Shown here piece by piece: positions 32,686 through 44,483 of a stretch of DNA of 64,000 nt. The notes beneath the pieces are model-generated. The model made no database searches. It had not been told where the DNA came from and saw only the letters and a list, made by a program, of their open reading frames with translations. How positions within the stretch are numbered: the first letter of the stretch is position 1; the number at the start of each line of letters is the position of its first letter. Made by a program: the position numbers and the translations under genes. The DNA comes from Mycoplasma nasistruthionis (GTDB taxonomy: Bacteria > Bacillota_I > Bacilli_A > Mycoplasmatales > Metamycoplasmataceae): the NCBI RefSeq assembly GCF_006228185.1, contig NZ_CP040825.1, positions 248,001-312,000 on the forward strand, read 5' to 3'.

Positions 32686-33705
32686 ATGAGATTATCATTA
32701 ATTTCGTTAGTAGGAAATAAGGCTGGTGAAGTCTATTCTTTTTTACTATCTTTAAAAGAACAAGAAAACCAAAATTTTGAAGTAATTTTGGTGGTTAATA
32801 AAAAAACCGAAGCTAAATCTGTATTTAAAGTCATTCAACAATTTTACAACTTCTTTGGTAGTCGTTTGGTTGTGCTTGTTAATTCAAAAAATGGTTCATA
32901 TCAAGCTAATTTACAGTCAGCTTTTAAGATTGCAAAAGGTGATTTTGTATCAGTTGCTAACTCAGATAGCGCAATTAAAAAATGATATGTGGCTGATTTA
33001 ATTGAAAAAGCAATTAGATATAACGTTGATGTTTTAGAATTTAAGCCCCGTTTAATTGGAACAATTCGCTTTAAACCACATGAAAGAAATCAATTGGATA
33101 AAGTTTTTGACTTAAACAAAGACAAAATTGTTTATGCCTATACTTTCCCATTTATTTTCAACAAAGTTTTTAAAAAATCTTTAGTTAAAAAAGTGCTTAA
33201 ATACAACATTGAAACAACTAATGATACAAAAATGTGTATCGAATTAAATTACGCATTAATGCTTGAAGCTAAAAAATATAAATATCTTGACTATAGACTA
33301 AACAGAGAATTTATCAGTTCAGATCTATGACTAAATCCAAGCGCTTTCCTGAAAACCTTTAACGTTTTAGAAAAAAATGTTAAGCAATTTTACCCAAAAC
33401 TTACTGATGAAATTAAATATGCTAAATACTACTTTATTAAACTACTTTTAACTGGATTTTTAAGTGAAACATATTTTGTTTATCGTCATTTTTACAAAAC
33501 TGATAAAGCTAATTTAGAAGAAAAAAGAAGCAAAATTTTAGTTAACAAACAAAAAGAAATGTTAAACAAAATTGAACAAAGCCCAGAATTTATTACCTTT
33601 ATTTCATCAAACCCTTATATGCTAGTTGATAATGTTGAATCTAAAATGATTAAAGAACCATATAAATCACTAAGAAATTCTAAAATATTAGATTTACTTG
33701 AATAA
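32686..33705 (+). CDS. Family 2-like glycosyltransferase
   Basis: A 339-aa protein. The N-terminal ~110 residues have the GT-A pattern of family 2 enzymes: LISLVGNKAGEVYSFLLSL, FEVILVVN, a helical NLQSAFKIAKG, and SVANSDSAIKKW in the position of the DxD metal-sugar site. The remaining ~200 residues are helical and basic. It probably transfers a sugar from a nucleotide donor to a lipid or surface acceptor; donor and acceptor are unknown. ATG follows AAGGAGAAAG. It is translationally coupled to the RDD protein (TAATG overlap). Confidence 0.7.
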
Positions 33706-34325
33706 TGTATCAAAACGCTACTTTTTTTAGACGCTTTATTGCCAACATTATTGACCTATTAATTGTTTTATCTACTGTTATTGTTATCTTAATAATCAGT
33801 AGATTTTCTAACTCAAATCAGACAATAAAATACTATTTGAGTTTAAGTTTAATTATATTTTGATTAAATTTTTATTTTTTAATTGTTCCTGTTTTAATTA
33901 AGGCTAAAACAATTGGCTTGTTGATAATGAAACTCAAAATCATCAACAACAATAAACAATTTAGTTTTTTAACCTTACTTAAACGCAATAGTTTGTTAGG
34001 TTTTTATTTATCGTTATTAATTGTTTTAACAATGATTTTTATTAGACCTAATGATATTTCATCGACTCAAAACGGAATTAAAATAACTGTTCAGTTCCAA
34101 TTCTTTCAAACTTTAATTTCAACACTATTAAGCATTTGGTTTTTTATTCAAACTGCCGGATTAATGATGTTGTTATTTGCAAAAAAGAAACTAACACTGC
34201 TTGATTATGCCTTTAATAGTCGTGTTGTTATTGATAAATATATAGAACCTAATGATCAAAAACATATAATTTTAATTCCATATTATTATCACGAACGTAA
34301 ATTTTATTATTTTAAAGGAGATTAA
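33705..34325 (+). CDS. RDD-family membrane protein
   Basis: A 206-aa protein. It begins FFRRFIANIIDLLIV, with the Arg and Asp that define RDD proteins in the first helix, and has four to five predicted TM helices with long Asn- and Lys-containing loops. The start overlaps the glycosyltransferase stop by one base (TAATG). Function of the family is poorly known (some act as Na+/H+ antiporters in other bacteria). It is cotranscribed with pcrA three bases downstream. Confidence 0.75.
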
Positions 34326-34327
34326 AT

Positions 34328-36511
34328 ATGTCTATTTATAGAATAAATTTATTAGAAGGATTAAATGAAGACCAGCAAGAAGCGGTTAAATATCTTGACA
34401 CTCCTTTAAGAATTATTGCAGGTGCTGGTTCTGGTAAAACTAGGGTTTTAACTAGAAAAGTAGCTTACTTAATTAATGAGCTAGGAATTGCACCAAATCA
34501 TATTTTAGCTTTAACTTTCACCAATAAAGCTGCTAATGAAATGAAAGAAAGAATCTTACAATATTGCGCTAAAAAATATGAAGATGCATTAACAATTTCA
34601 ACTTTTCACTCATTTTGTTTAAGTGTTTTAAGAAAACACAGTAGAGCAATTGGATACAGAAACAACTTTTTAGTTATTGATGAAGAAGATAAGAAAAAAG
34701 TTATTGAAGCTATTTATCAAAAACTTGACTATACAACAAATGATATGGATTATAAAAGTATCATGGAATACATTAGTCATGCCAAAAACGAAGGACACAA
34801 ATCAGCGCATGATGTAGCTGATGAATTAAATCAAAAAATTACAGATTTAGTTCCTAGTGTTTATCAAGAATATTTAAACCAATTAACTACATCAGGTACT
34901 GTTGACTTTGATGATTTAATTGGATTAACACTACTTTTATTTGATACTCACCCAGAAATTGCTGAAATTTACAAAAATAAATTTGAATACATTTTGATTG
35001 ATGAATTTCAAGATACATCAGCAATGCAATACAGAATTATTAAACACATCATTGGAAAAAATACTCATTTAACAATTGTTGGAGACCCAGATCAAACAAT
35101 TTTTAACTGACGTGGTGCTGATATTAATTTAATTTTGGATTTTGAAAAAGAATTTCCAAATGCTAAAACTGTTATTTTAAAACACAACTATCGTTCAACT
35201 CAAAACATTTTAACAGCAGCTAATTTACTAATTTCAAAAAATGTTAATCGGGTAAATAAAGATGCTATTACCAATGCTGAACCTGGACCAGAAATTGAAT
35301 ATAACAGAGCTTTTTCACCTGAAGATGAAGCGCGTTGAGTAATTCAGAAAATTAATGAACTTAAAAAACAAAAAAACCAACTAAAAAGCATGGCGATTTT
35401 ATATCGTTCAAATTATTATGCCAGACCTTTCGAAGAAGCTCTTTTAGAAGCTAATATTAACTACAAAGTCTTTAATTCAATCCGTTTCTTTAACCGTGCT
35501 GAAATTAAAGATACAATTGCTTTTTTACGGACAATTGTTGAAGGAACTGACATTCCATTCCTAAGAATTATCAATGTCCCTTCACGTGGAATTGGAAAAG
35601 TTTATTTAGAAAGAATTACAGAAGGTGCAAGCAAAGCTGAAACTACCATTTTAGAATACTTAATTAAAAATTATAAAAAGTTAAAAGTTCCAGAAAAAGT
35701 TATTGTTGAAAATATTTTTCCTTTTTTAAAATTAATTGTTAAAGCCAAAAAAGAACTTATAAGTGGGCAAAAAATTCACAAAGTATTAAATACTTTCTTA
35801 AAAGAAGTCGGATATTATAAACACATCTCAAACAACAACACTCAACGCGGAACAGCTGAAGAAAACGTTAAAGAATTATTAAACTCAATTCAAAATTGAC
35901 ATGAAGAACATCCTGAAGGAACAGTTCAAGATTACTTAAACATGGTGACCTTGCTTTCAGTTTCTGATGAATATGACAATTCGCCAAACTATGTTTCAAT
36001 GATGACAATCCATTCAGCTAAAGGGCTTGAATTTGACAACATTTTTATCGTTGGATTATCAGAAGGTGTTTTACCTTCATATCGTGTTTTAGACCCTTTA
36101 AGTAATAGTAAAAGTATTGTTAAAAAGAACAAAGACACAATTGAAGATGAACGTCGTTTAGCATATGTTGCTGTTACTAGAGCAAAAAACAAGCTGTTTT
36201 TAAGCGACAGCCGTGGTAAATTGTTCGGAACTGGTAAAGAAAAAGTACCATCAAGATTCTTAACTGAAATGGGGATTGATGTTAAAAATTCAATTTTAAA
36301 TGTTGCTAATAAATTTGGAAACTTTGATGATGATTCACGTGCTGAGAATGCTGACATAATTATTGGTGATTTTATTACTCATGTTAAGTTTGGTGATGGA
36401 GAAGTTTTAGATGCCACAAAAGAAGAAATTTCTGTTCGTTTTGTTAAGGATGGTTCAATTAGAACTCTAAATAAACTCCACCCTGCTATTAAATTATTGA
36501 AAACTAACTAA
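34328..36511 (+). CDS. pcrA: UvrD/PcrA-type DNA helicase
   Basis: A 727-aa SF1A 3'-5' helicase used in DNA repair and rolling-circle replication. Motifs in order: Q-motif LNEDQQEAV, Walker A AGAGSGKT, TFTNKAANEM, ILIDEFQDTS, GDPDQTIFNWRGAD, YRSTQNIL, MMTIHSAKGLEFDNIFIVGL and AYVAVTRAKNKL, then a short C-terminal Tudor-like domain (DFITHVKFGDGEV) which in PcrA contacts RNA polymerase. AAAGGAGATTAA precedes the ATG. The frame is intact with several UGA Trp codons. Confidence 0.97.
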
Positions 36512-36513
36512 TA

Positions 36514-38172
36514 ATGAATTATCAATTATATATTTCAATCGCCGTTATTGTGGCGATTTTGATTTTTTTAGTAATTTTATCCTTAACTTATTTATATTTT
36601 TATTTCAGGGTTTTTTCAGGAATTATTTTATTTAAAATCGATAATTTAAACAAAAGGGTTTTAAGAATTTCAAAACGTAATTACTTACTATCAACCATCT
36701 TTGATATGAAGGCAGTTAATTTTAACAAATTCAATTATGTACCATTATCCGAATTTTTAGAGTTTTTCGCTTTAGAAGATAGAAAGTTTTTGGAAAATTA
36801 CTTAACAAATAACAACACCGAGAAAAAATACAAAAACTTCAACATTAATATAGCTCAAACTAAGAAATTTAACTTATTTGAAAACTGTTTATTTTTTATT
36901 TATAGATTAACTAAGGCGGATGTTAAATATAGCATTAAAATAACGCCTGATGAAAATGGTATTTATGAATGTGCTATCAATTGATCAAAATCCAATCGTT
37001 TAGTTGATAAAAAGATAACTCTTTTAGCAACTTCAAAAAAAGTCGAACAAAATTATGAAAAGTTAATTAAAAAATGAAGTCATAAAAACAATATTGTTGT
37101 TTCATTTATGTTAAGACCAACATACTTTAATAAGAAATTTGATACTGGTGAATTACAAGAACTATACACCTGAATGAGTAGGTATTTTAAAATATCACTT
37201 GACAAAATTGATATTTATCAATATAATGGATTTCATTTCTTTATCATTAAACAAAACAAAAAGACAAATAGAAAAATAAATAATATTGTTAATCGTTTTA
37301 ATCAAAACAGTCAATTATATCCATATTATGAAATAGCTATATTTTTCAACAACGAACCTATAGATTCAGAGACAATGTGTTTTAATTTATTAAATAAATT
37401 AGAATTTGGAGTTTACAATGCTTATTATGCACAAATAAATAAAGCAGATAATAACCCATACATTAATTTCGATTTCAAGAATAAATTAGATGAATTTGAA
37501 AAATTCCGTAGTTGATTTGTACTTCATACTAATATTTTTGCACTGTATAACACAGCTGATATTATTATGAATAAATATGAAATAAAGGATTATTCATCTC
37601 AAAAACACTACAATAATTATTTAGTTGATTTTATAGCCAAAAACAGTAAACTTAATGATTTATTTAAACAAGTACCTTACTTGAAATACACTTATGAACC
37701 TATTATATATAAGCAATGAAATAACAGTATTTTAGAACACCCTCAAAGAGAATTTAATCCAAAGTACTTCTTTAAGCTGTCTCAAGAGTCATTTTTAAAT
37801 GAACAGAATCAATTAAATATTCAAAAAGAATCACCGATTATATTGGTTTACACTGATAATTTCTTTAAGCATAAGCAACTTAAAGAAAAATTCTTACATT
37901 ATCATGAAGCACATATTCACCTGGGGCTTTATATTAATAAAATTAACAATAATATTTTAAATTTTGTAAGTGATGCTAAATTTACTTCATTAGTAATTGG
38001 TAAAGAAATAGCACAAAATCTTTATAAAACCGATGTTTTATATGACTGCATTAACTTAATTAAGAATGCTACTGAAAACAAAAAGCTTAGAATTATCTTT
38101 GAAAACATTCCAAATTCACTAGATGAGCTAGTTATTGACAAGCTTAAAATTCAATATTATTATCAATCTTAA
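36514..38172 (+). CDS. Unknown membrane-anchored protein downstream of pcrA
   Basis: A 552-aa protein I do not recognise. One TM helix at residues 5-33, then a cytoplasmic region of mixed alpha/beta character, rich in Lys, Asn, Phe and Tyr, with no cysteine-rich site, Walker motif or obvious catalytic motif. It starts two bases after the pcrA stop with no separate Shine-Dalgarno site, so translation is probably coupled. The frame carries several UGA codons and stays open for its whole length, showing it is real and conserved. A terminator follows directly. Confidence 0.8.
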
Positions 38173-38207
38173 AAATCAAACTAAATCATTAGTTTGATTT
38201 TTTTATG
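38173..38207 (+). terminator. Terminator of the glycosyltransferase-pcrA operon
   Basis: Stem AAATCAAACTAA / TTAGTTTGATTT with a 4-nt loop and a seven-T run, starting at the stop codon. Confidence 0.9.
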
Positions 38208-38272
38208 CCTTAAACACTATTGTGCAAGCTTTAAACTGCTGAAAATTAATAACAAATAACTTAAATTTTCTA

Positions 38273-38284
38273 TATAATAAATCT
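38273..38284 (+). promoter_or_regulatory. Leaderless-type promoter of degV
   Basis: TATAAT at 38273-38278, then AAATCT, then ATG at 38285. No Shine-Dalgarno sequence. Confidence 0.6.
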
Positions 38285-39127
38285 ATGAAAAAATTAGGAA
38301 TTATATTAGACTCATTTTCTGGTTTATCAAAAGCCCAAGCACAAGAACTTGAGTTTGGTTTTTTACCACTTCAAGTTGAAATAGATGGCAAAATTTATCA
38401 AGATGGTATTGATGATAATTTAGAAATTTTGACTAAAATTCAAGATGCTAAATCAATTTTAACTTCATCACCTAAACTAGAATTAATTCAGTCTACTATA
38501 GCAGAATTTGCAAGTCAATATGAAAATGTTATTTACTTAGGTATTAGTTCTAAACTATCTTCTACCCTAAGTCATGCGGCTAATTTAGCACTTGAACATG
38601 ACAATGTTTATGTTGTCGATAATCATTTTGTTGGTACACAATTAGTTAATGCTGCACTTTATGCACTAAGACTTTCAAATAACGGAATGTCTGTTGGTGA
38701 AATTTTACAAAAACTAAATAAGTTAAATAATGAATCAACTACTTATTTAGTTCCAAAAACAATGGAATATTTAATTAAAGGTGGAAGAATTTCTGGAGTT
38801 AAGAAATTTATTTTAACTAAGCTTTCAGTTTTACCGGTTTTAGAATTTTCAGCTGATGGTTCAGTTGGTTCAATTGGTTTAAAACGTACTCTAGCAGGTG
38901 CAATAGCTAAAGCCACTGAAAAAGTTATGTCATTTAATGAAAATGAACAAATGGAATATCATTTAATAAAAGGAATTGACCAACAAGTTAATCAACTAAT
39001 CGATAAAACAGCATCAGAATATGGATTAGTTTTTGCCGATTCTAAAACTACACCAGCTGCTATTGCGATTCATACTGGTCCAGAAGCTTTTGCTTTTTCA
39101 ACAATGCCTAAATTGGAATTAAAATAA
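38285..39127 (+). CDS. DegV-family fatty-acid-binding protein
   Basis: A 280-aa protein of the DegV/FakB family, which holds a fatty acid for phosphorylation by FakA kinase and feeds phospholipid synthesis. Visible: N-terminal GIILDSFSGLSKAQAQEL, LPLQVEIDGKIYQDGID, the ligand-side Ser-rich ILTSSPKLE and LGISSKLSSTL, and the late domain with YLIKGGRISGVKKFI and LPVLEF. Family members commonly begin with xxxTDSxxDL; here LDSFSGL. The mRNA looks leaderless. Its stop overlaps the next ATG (TAATG). Confidence 0.85.
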   Translation: MKKLGIILDSFSGLSKAQAQELEFGFLPLQVEIDGKIYQDGIDDNLEILTKIQDAKSILTSSPKLELIQSTIAEFASQYENVIYLGISSKLSSTLSHAANLALEHDNVYVVDNHFVGTQLVNAALYALRLSNNGMSVGEILQKLNKLNNESTTYLVPKTMEYLIKGGRISGVKKFILTKLSVLPVLEFSADGSVGSIGLKRTLAGAIAKATEKVMSFNENEQMEYHLIKGIDQQVNQLIDKTASEYGLVFADSKTTPAAIAIHTGPEAFAFSTMPKLELK

Positions 39128-39369
39128 TGCCTAGATTAAGTAATGGTGATATTAAAATGCCTAAAAAAACTAAAAAAGGCAAAAAGACCACAACTTCAGA
39201 ACAACGTTTTACAACATTAGTAGACGGAATTATAATTGAAAATCAACAAACTCCTGACCAAATTAAGAACTATAAGAAAAATAGAAGAATTTATATTTTA
39301 GCTATTGCTTCAGTGTTATTAATCTTTGCTATTACAGTATCGGTTATTTTAGCAATAATTTTTAGTTAA
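39127..39369 (+). CDS. Small single-TM protein after degV
   Basis: An 80-aa protein with a Lys/Thr-rich cytoplasmic front (KKTKKGKKTTTSEQR), a middle helix and one C-terminal TM helix (IYILAIASVLLIFAITVSVILAIIF). Its ATG overlaps the degV stop by one base. A second ATG at residue 11 is possible. I do not recognise it. Tail-anchored topology with a basic N-terminus resembles SecE in outline, but no SecE motif is visible. Confidence 0.65.
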   Translation: MPRLSNGDIKMPKKTKKGKKTTTSEQRFTTLVDGIIIENQQTPDQIKNYKKNRRIYILAIASVLLIFAITVSVILAIIFS

Positions 39370-39388
39370 TATTAAAAAATTGCAAAAG

Positions 39389-39416
39389 AAAATTCGGACT
39401 TAGTTCCGAATTTTTT
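39389..39416. terminator. Bidirectional terminator between degV operon and pgsA
   Basis: Stem AAAATTCGGA / TCCGAATTTT with a 6-nt loop and T-run; placed between convergent transcripts. Confidence 0.85.
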
Positions 39417-39420
39417 CATT

Positions 39421-40074
39421 CTATTTTGTAATTTTTGGTGATAAGTATTTTCTAGCTTTTCAAAAGTAGATAAAACCAGAAATTAGTCCCAACCCTATTC
39501 CGACGTATATTACAACAGGGCTTACATATAACTTAAATCATTCTGTGTTTAAGTTAGAAATATAAGCTGGTAAAAACATTAAAATCAGAGTTATTATAAT
39601 TCCGATTGATAAAACTAAAGTTTTTAGTTTACCAAATATATCAGCGCTAACATCTACTTTTTGTGAAGCTAAGTAAGTTCTTAAACCACCTACTAAAACA
39701 TCACGAAATAATAGTAATCCAAAAGCTCATATTGGTAAAAAGTTTATAGCAACTAAATATAGTAATGTTATATTAGTAATTAACTTATCTGCAATTGGAT
39801 CAAAAATTTTACCAAATGAACTGACTTCATTTCTTTTTCTAGCTAAATGTCCGTCAAAGTAATCTGTTACCATTCCTGCTACAAAAAACAAAAGAATAAG
39901 TGTATGAATTAAAATAAAAATTGACTTATCAAAAGGTGGATAATCTGTTTTATATACAAGATAAGTATTTATTAAAGCTAAAAGTAAAACCGGAATTATT
40001 ATAACCATTCTAAAAATGGTTAAATAATTTGCAATTGGTGTGTAGGTTCTTTGTGAACTAGTTTTGTTGCTCAT
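39421..40074 (-). CDS. pgsA: CDP-diacylglycerol-glycerol-3-phosphate phosphatidyltransferase
   Basis: A 217-aa integral membrane enzyme making phosphatidylglycerol phosphate from CDP-diacylglycerol and glycerol-3-phosphate. The CDP-alcohol phosphotransferase signature D-x2-D-G-x2-A-R-x8-G-x3-D-x3-D is seen as DYFDGHLARKR...SFGKIFDPIAD. About six TM helices. The N-terminus is cytosolic (NKTSSQRTYTPIANYLTIFR). Its start lies within the end of the upstream gene (17-base overlap), with AAAAGG as ribosome site. Confidence 0.93.
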
Positions 40075-40621
40075 TTAAAGCCTTTTCATATTTTTCTTTA
40101 ATAATATTTTTTAAACTTTCAGGGTCTTTAAATAAATTATCAACCGTTGTTGCTGCGTATTGTTCTAAATCTTTTTTTGATGCTTCTAAATGATTTTTAA
40201 AGAATGTTAATACTTGAGAAGCTTTAGTGTCTCAGATATTAGCATTACAATCTTTTAAGGCTCTTAGATTTGAAACAAATTCAGCATATTTTTTATTTTC
40301 ATGTAAATATTCGCGATAATCACCAGACTTTAGCATTTCATTTAAACAAACTCTAGCTGCATTATTAATTTCAGACATTTTGTATTGTCCAATACTTGGA
40401 ACAAACTCTGATAATGTCACTTTATTTAACTCAACTAGTTCATTGATCATAATAGTTAAGTCATAAACATGTACTGCTGCTTCTTGTGATAATTGAAAAG
40501 CTACTTGTTTTGCTTTTTTCTGATTACGTTTATCTTTTAATCATTGGTATAAAATTCAAGCTGTAAAACCTAAAATAATAACACCAAAGATAATTCACAT
40601 AATAATTGATGTACTATCCAT
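40058..40621 (-). CDS. Unknown membrane-anchored helical protein
   Basis: A 187-aa protein with one N-terminal TM helix (SIIMWIIFGVIILGFTAWILYQWL) followed by a charged helical domain (KKAKQVAFQLSQEAAVHVYDLT...). The start at 40621 follows a perfect GGAGG and is placed upstream of a shorter ATG at 40450, because the frame through three UGA codons encodes a clean TM helix. It overlaps pgsA. No family recognised; the layout fits a small membrane scaffold protein. Confidence 0.75.
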
Positions 40622-40629
40622 AAACCTCC

Positions 40630-40953
40630 TTACTTACTAATTTTTAATTTTCATTTTGGTTCTTTTTGTTTATAAAATTGCTTCATTATGTCTTCTAATT
40701 CATTTTCATCATAGGTTTTACCAATTAAGATTGAATTGTGCAAGAAATTACTATAACCTTTAAAATCAAATGAATTCTTTGGTTGAAATTGAGTATATGA
40801 AACTTTTCCACCGTCAGGAAGAAGTTCTTTGAATTCAACCTCTGTATCTTTAACTTCTTGTTTAATTAATTTTAGATAATCTTGTGCTTCTGCTTTTAAT
40901 TCTAAGTATTGAATAGCAAGCTCTTTAACTCTTTCAATATCAGCTGTTTTCAT
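40630..40953 (-). CDS. Unknown small cytoplasmic protein
   Basis: A 107-aa charged, helical protein (KTADIERVKELAIQYLELKAEAQDYLKLI...) ending EPKWKLKISK. No TM segment or motif recognised. It lies between mgtE and the membrane-anchored protein, within 10 bases of each, so it belongs to the cdaA-mgtE-pgsA operon. GGAG precedes the start. Confidence 0.7.
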
Positions 40954-40961
40954 ATAACTCC

Positions 40962-42464
40962 TTAATTAGCAAAAACTCCTGCAAGATAAGCTAAATATAA
41001 TACTAAAATATTTAAACCAAAGAATATTAAAGTTGAAAGCGCATCTGATAATGTCGCTAAAATTGGTGCTGACATAACAGCAGGATCTTTTTTGAATCTA
41101 ATTGCCACTAATGGTATCATTGTACCTAAGAATTTAGCAAATATAACCACCACAAATAATGATAATGAACTAGCAATAATAATAAAAGAAATTGGTCCTC
41201 ATTCTGCTGTTTTAACAATATGTTCACCAGTTCCTGTATCTACTAGCGTATCTCTAAAACCAGGAATAGCAAAATAAACATATAAACGAAGAACATTAAT
41301 GACAAACATTATTGCACCAATAATTGCACCAATTGATATTTCTCTTCTAACAACTTTTCACATATCTTTATAAGTGATTTCACCCAATGCCGAAGCCCGG
41401 GTGATCGTTGTAGATGATTGAGAACCAGCATTACCGGCTGAACCACTAATTATTGGAATTAGCCCGACTATAATAGCAGTTGAAACTGTTACTCCTAATC
41501 CAGCAATAAACTCTTCACTAATATCACTGAATTTTTGGATAATGTATTGTGATAAAGTTGCTGAAAGCATTAAAATAATAAGCCATAAAACACGTGACTT
41601 AACTAGCGACATAATTGTAGTTTTTAAATAGCTTTCTTCAGCTGCTGAAGTTGAAATACCGGCTAGTTTATACATATCTTCTGTCGCTTGTTCTTGAATA
41701 ACGTCAATAACATCATCGGCTGTAATCATTCCGATTAGTCTTTTTTCATAAGAAACAACAGGCAATGTTGATCTGTCATGGTCGGCAAAAACATTAGCTG
41801 CTTGCTCTTTAGGATCAACTGGATAAACCGAAGCAACAACATTGTAGATGTCTTCTAGTTTTGCGTTTTCATCATTGGCAAAAATTAACTCTTCCAAGGT
41901 CACATCACCTAGTAAGATACCGTTTTCATCAGTAACATAGAAATTATGTCCTAATTCGATGTTATTTTTATAGTCTGTACGAATTTTATTAATTGCTTGT
42001 TTAGTTGTTCATTTAGATTTTAAAATCGAAATATCAACAGTCATGATGCTTCCGATTTGATCTTCGTTGTAAGAAAAAATACTGTTGATTTTTTCTCTTT
42101 TTTCACTCGGTGTTTTTGAAAGAATATGACGCATGATATTAACTGGTAGTTCTTCTAAAACTTCAGCTAGTTCATCTGATTGTAATTCTTGCAAAATGTC
42201 CATAATTCAGTCTTGACTGAATAATTTTGCTATTTTTAATTTAACGTCATCTTCTAGATAAGAAAAAACTTCGGCTGCATCTTCAGTTTTAAGCACTCTT
42301 AAAACATAAAGTTGTTCAACTTCAGTTAAATCTTCAATAACTTCAGCAAAATCTGCAGGCGGATGATCTTCTTCTAATTCACGAATCCGAGTAATGCTTT
42401 TAGATTGAATGGCTTTTTTTAATTCATCAATTAGTTCTTGTCTTAAAACTTCATTAAATTCCAT
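40962..42464 (-). CDS. mgtE: MgtE-type magnesium channel
   Basis: A 500-aa Mg2+ channel. The N domain (helical, residues ~1-130), two CBS domains (~135-255; MTVDISILKSKWTT, and YEKRLIGMITADDVIDV) and a plug helix precede five TM helices. The pore-family signature ISGSAGNAGSQSSTTITRA is present in the first part of the membrane domain. In known MgtE the N and CBS domains bind Mg2+ and close the pore when it is plentiful. It follows cdaA after a one-base gap. Confidence 0.95.
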
Positions 42465-42465
42465 A

Positions 42466-43056
42466 TTATTGCTCCTTCAGGTATTTAATTAGTTGTTCTT
42501 GAAACTGATCTAATTGAACCGATTCGATTGTGTCACCTTTGATGATTTTAATTCCACCATCTTCTTCTGAAACTACAACAGTAGTTGCATCACATTGTTC
42601 AGAAATTCCAATTGCTGCGCGGTGACGTGAACCAAATTTTGAATCAACACTTTTTCTTGTGATTTTATAAAATGTGGCAGCATAGTAAATTTTATTATCT
42701 CTTATAACTACCGCACCATCATGAAGTGGTGAGTTTTTATTGAAAATTGAAATTAGCAGTGATGAAGAAATATTAGCATTAACTAATACACCATCTGTTC
42801 TTAAACTATCAATATTATCATTGTTTTCGATTGTTATTAAAGCCCCTACTTTATTACGAGAAAAGTGTTCAACACTTTCTCTTAATTGGTTAATAAGTCT
42901 GATTTGACTGCTTTGTCCCATTCTTTCGAATTTAGTTTTCTTAATTCGGTTTAAATAAAAGTTCATGATAATTGGATATAGCAAAATAGCTAAAATCCCA
43001 ACTAGCATGAACAATAATACTCCGATTAAAATATAAATAATTAAAAAGTCTGACAT
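42466..43056 (-). CDS. cdaA: Diadenylate cyclase (c-di-AMP synthase), CdaA/DacA type
   Basis: A 196-aa protein. One clear N-terminal TM region (LIIYILIGVLLFMLVGILAILLYPI) is followed by the DAC domain with the two conserved motifs HDGAVVIRD and FGSRHRAAIG. It makes c-di-AMP from two ATP. CdaA in Firmicutes has three TM helices; this copy has a shorter front end. The start at ATG 43056 is chosen over a TTG at 43068 because it lies outside the upstream gene. Placement next to mgtE fits a link between c-di-AMP and ion balance, which is inference. Confidence 0.93.
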   Translation of the reverse strand: MSDFLIIYILIGVLLFMLVGILAILLYPIIMNFYLNRIKKTKFERMGQSSQIRLINQLRESVEHFSRNKVGALITIENNDNIDSLRTDGVLVNANISSSLLISIFNKNSPLHDGAVVIRDNKIYYAATFYKITRKSVDSKFGSRHRAAIGISEQCDATTVVVSEEDGGIKIIKGDTIESVQLDQFQEQLIKYLKEQ

Positions 43057-43058
43057 TG

Positions 43059-43289
43059 TTAGGCTCAATTAATTCTTGCTAAAAGGAAAATGGCAATCAT
43101 GACTAAAACAGAAACAGAGACACCAACAAGATTTCTTGTTAAATCTTTTTGATATCAAGGTAGGTTTTTTTGTTCTAAAGCTTTAGCTTGTTTGTCTCTT
43201 AAATACTTGGCTTTAATTTGCTCTGAAGCAATTTCTTGCTTACGCATTTCAATTAAATCAACTACTGGTTTATTTGTGTTTTGTTCCAT
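43059..43289 (-). CDS. Small tail-anchored membrane protein
   Basis: A 76-aa protein. Helical charged front (NKPVVDLIEMRKQEIASEQIKAKYLRDKQ) and one C-terminal TM helix (LVGVSVSVLVMIAIFLLARINWA). It requires UGA as Trp twice. AGGAG precedes the ATG. It lies directly upstream of cdaA and may be a partner of it. No family recognised. Confidence 0.7.
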
Positions 43290-43340
43290 AATTACTCCTA
43301 TTAACTTAATTTTAACTTTTTTAGGTAATTTAAAAACAAA

Positions 43341-44483
43341 TTAGTTAGATTTTGATAGTTTTTCTACTTCCTGTAAAAGCTCATCGACTTTATTTAATCT
43401 TTCTCAAGGTAAATCTAAATCATCTCTACCAAAGTGCCCGAAGTAAGCTGTTTTTGAATAAATTGGTCTTAGTAAATCTAATGATTCGATAATGCCTTTA
43501 GGGGTTAAATCAAAAACGTTAGCAATCGCTTGACTAATTAAATCTTCGCTTACCTTAGCTGTATTAAATGTATCAATCATAATTGACACAGGTTTAGCAA
43601 CTCCAATTGCATAAGCGATTTGAATTTCAATTTTATCTGCTAATTTAGCAGCAACAACGTTTTTAGAAATTCATCTAGCAGCATATGCAGCTGAACGATC
43701 GACTTTAGTTGCGTCTTTTCCACTAAAAGCACCACCACCGTGTCTTGCATATCCACCATAAGTATCAACAATAATTTTTCTTCCAGTTAGACCTGTATCA
43801 CCAATTGGACCGCCTATAACAAATTGTCCTGTTGGATTAATCAAGATCTTTTCAGGTAATTCTAAATCATATTTATCTAAAACAGTTTTAATAATATTAT
43901 CTTTAATGTATTGTTTGAATTCAACTTCATTATATTTACTTGAATGTTGAACACTCATTAAAATTGTATCCACTACTGTTTTATTAGGGTCTGTGTAATC
44001 CAATGTAACTTGGGCTTTCATATCAGCTTTAGCATATTTGAATTGGCTTGATACCCTTTGTGATTCAGCTTCTTTAACTAGTTCATGAGCTAGTGTGATT
44101 GCTAGTGGCATAAATTGTTTAGTTTCATTAGTTGCAAAACCAAACATTAACCCCTGATCTCCGGCTCCGATTTCATCCTGTTTTTCTACACCCATGTTAA
44201 TATCAGGACTTTGTGCACGAATATCTACTTCTAAACTTGTTTCTGGAGAGAAGTAGTTTAATTCTTTTAAAATTTGTGTAGCAATTTCTAAAACATAAAC
44301 TTTAGCATCAGATTTTACTTCACCAGCTATTAAAACTTTGTGTCCACTTGCCATTGTTTCAATAGCCACTTTAGCTTGTGGATCAAGTTGTAAATATGCA
44401 TCTAAAATAGCATCTGAAATTTGATCACATAATTTATCAGGGTGTCCTCTACCCACGGATTCACTTGTAAATAACTTTCTCAT
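43341..44483 (-). CDS. metK: S-adenosylmethionine synthetase
   Basis: A 380-aa enzyme joining methionine and ATP to make SAM, which feeds the many methyltransferases here (HsdM, TrmB, RsmD, the type II methylase). Motifs: [25 protein letters not shown] at the start, [10 protein letters not shown], the glycine-rich [40 protein letters not shown]. Length is normal. The start has AAAGGAG. A TATAAT lies at 44542-44537 with a leader of about 45 nt; no SAM riboswitch structure is visible. Confidence 0.97.
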
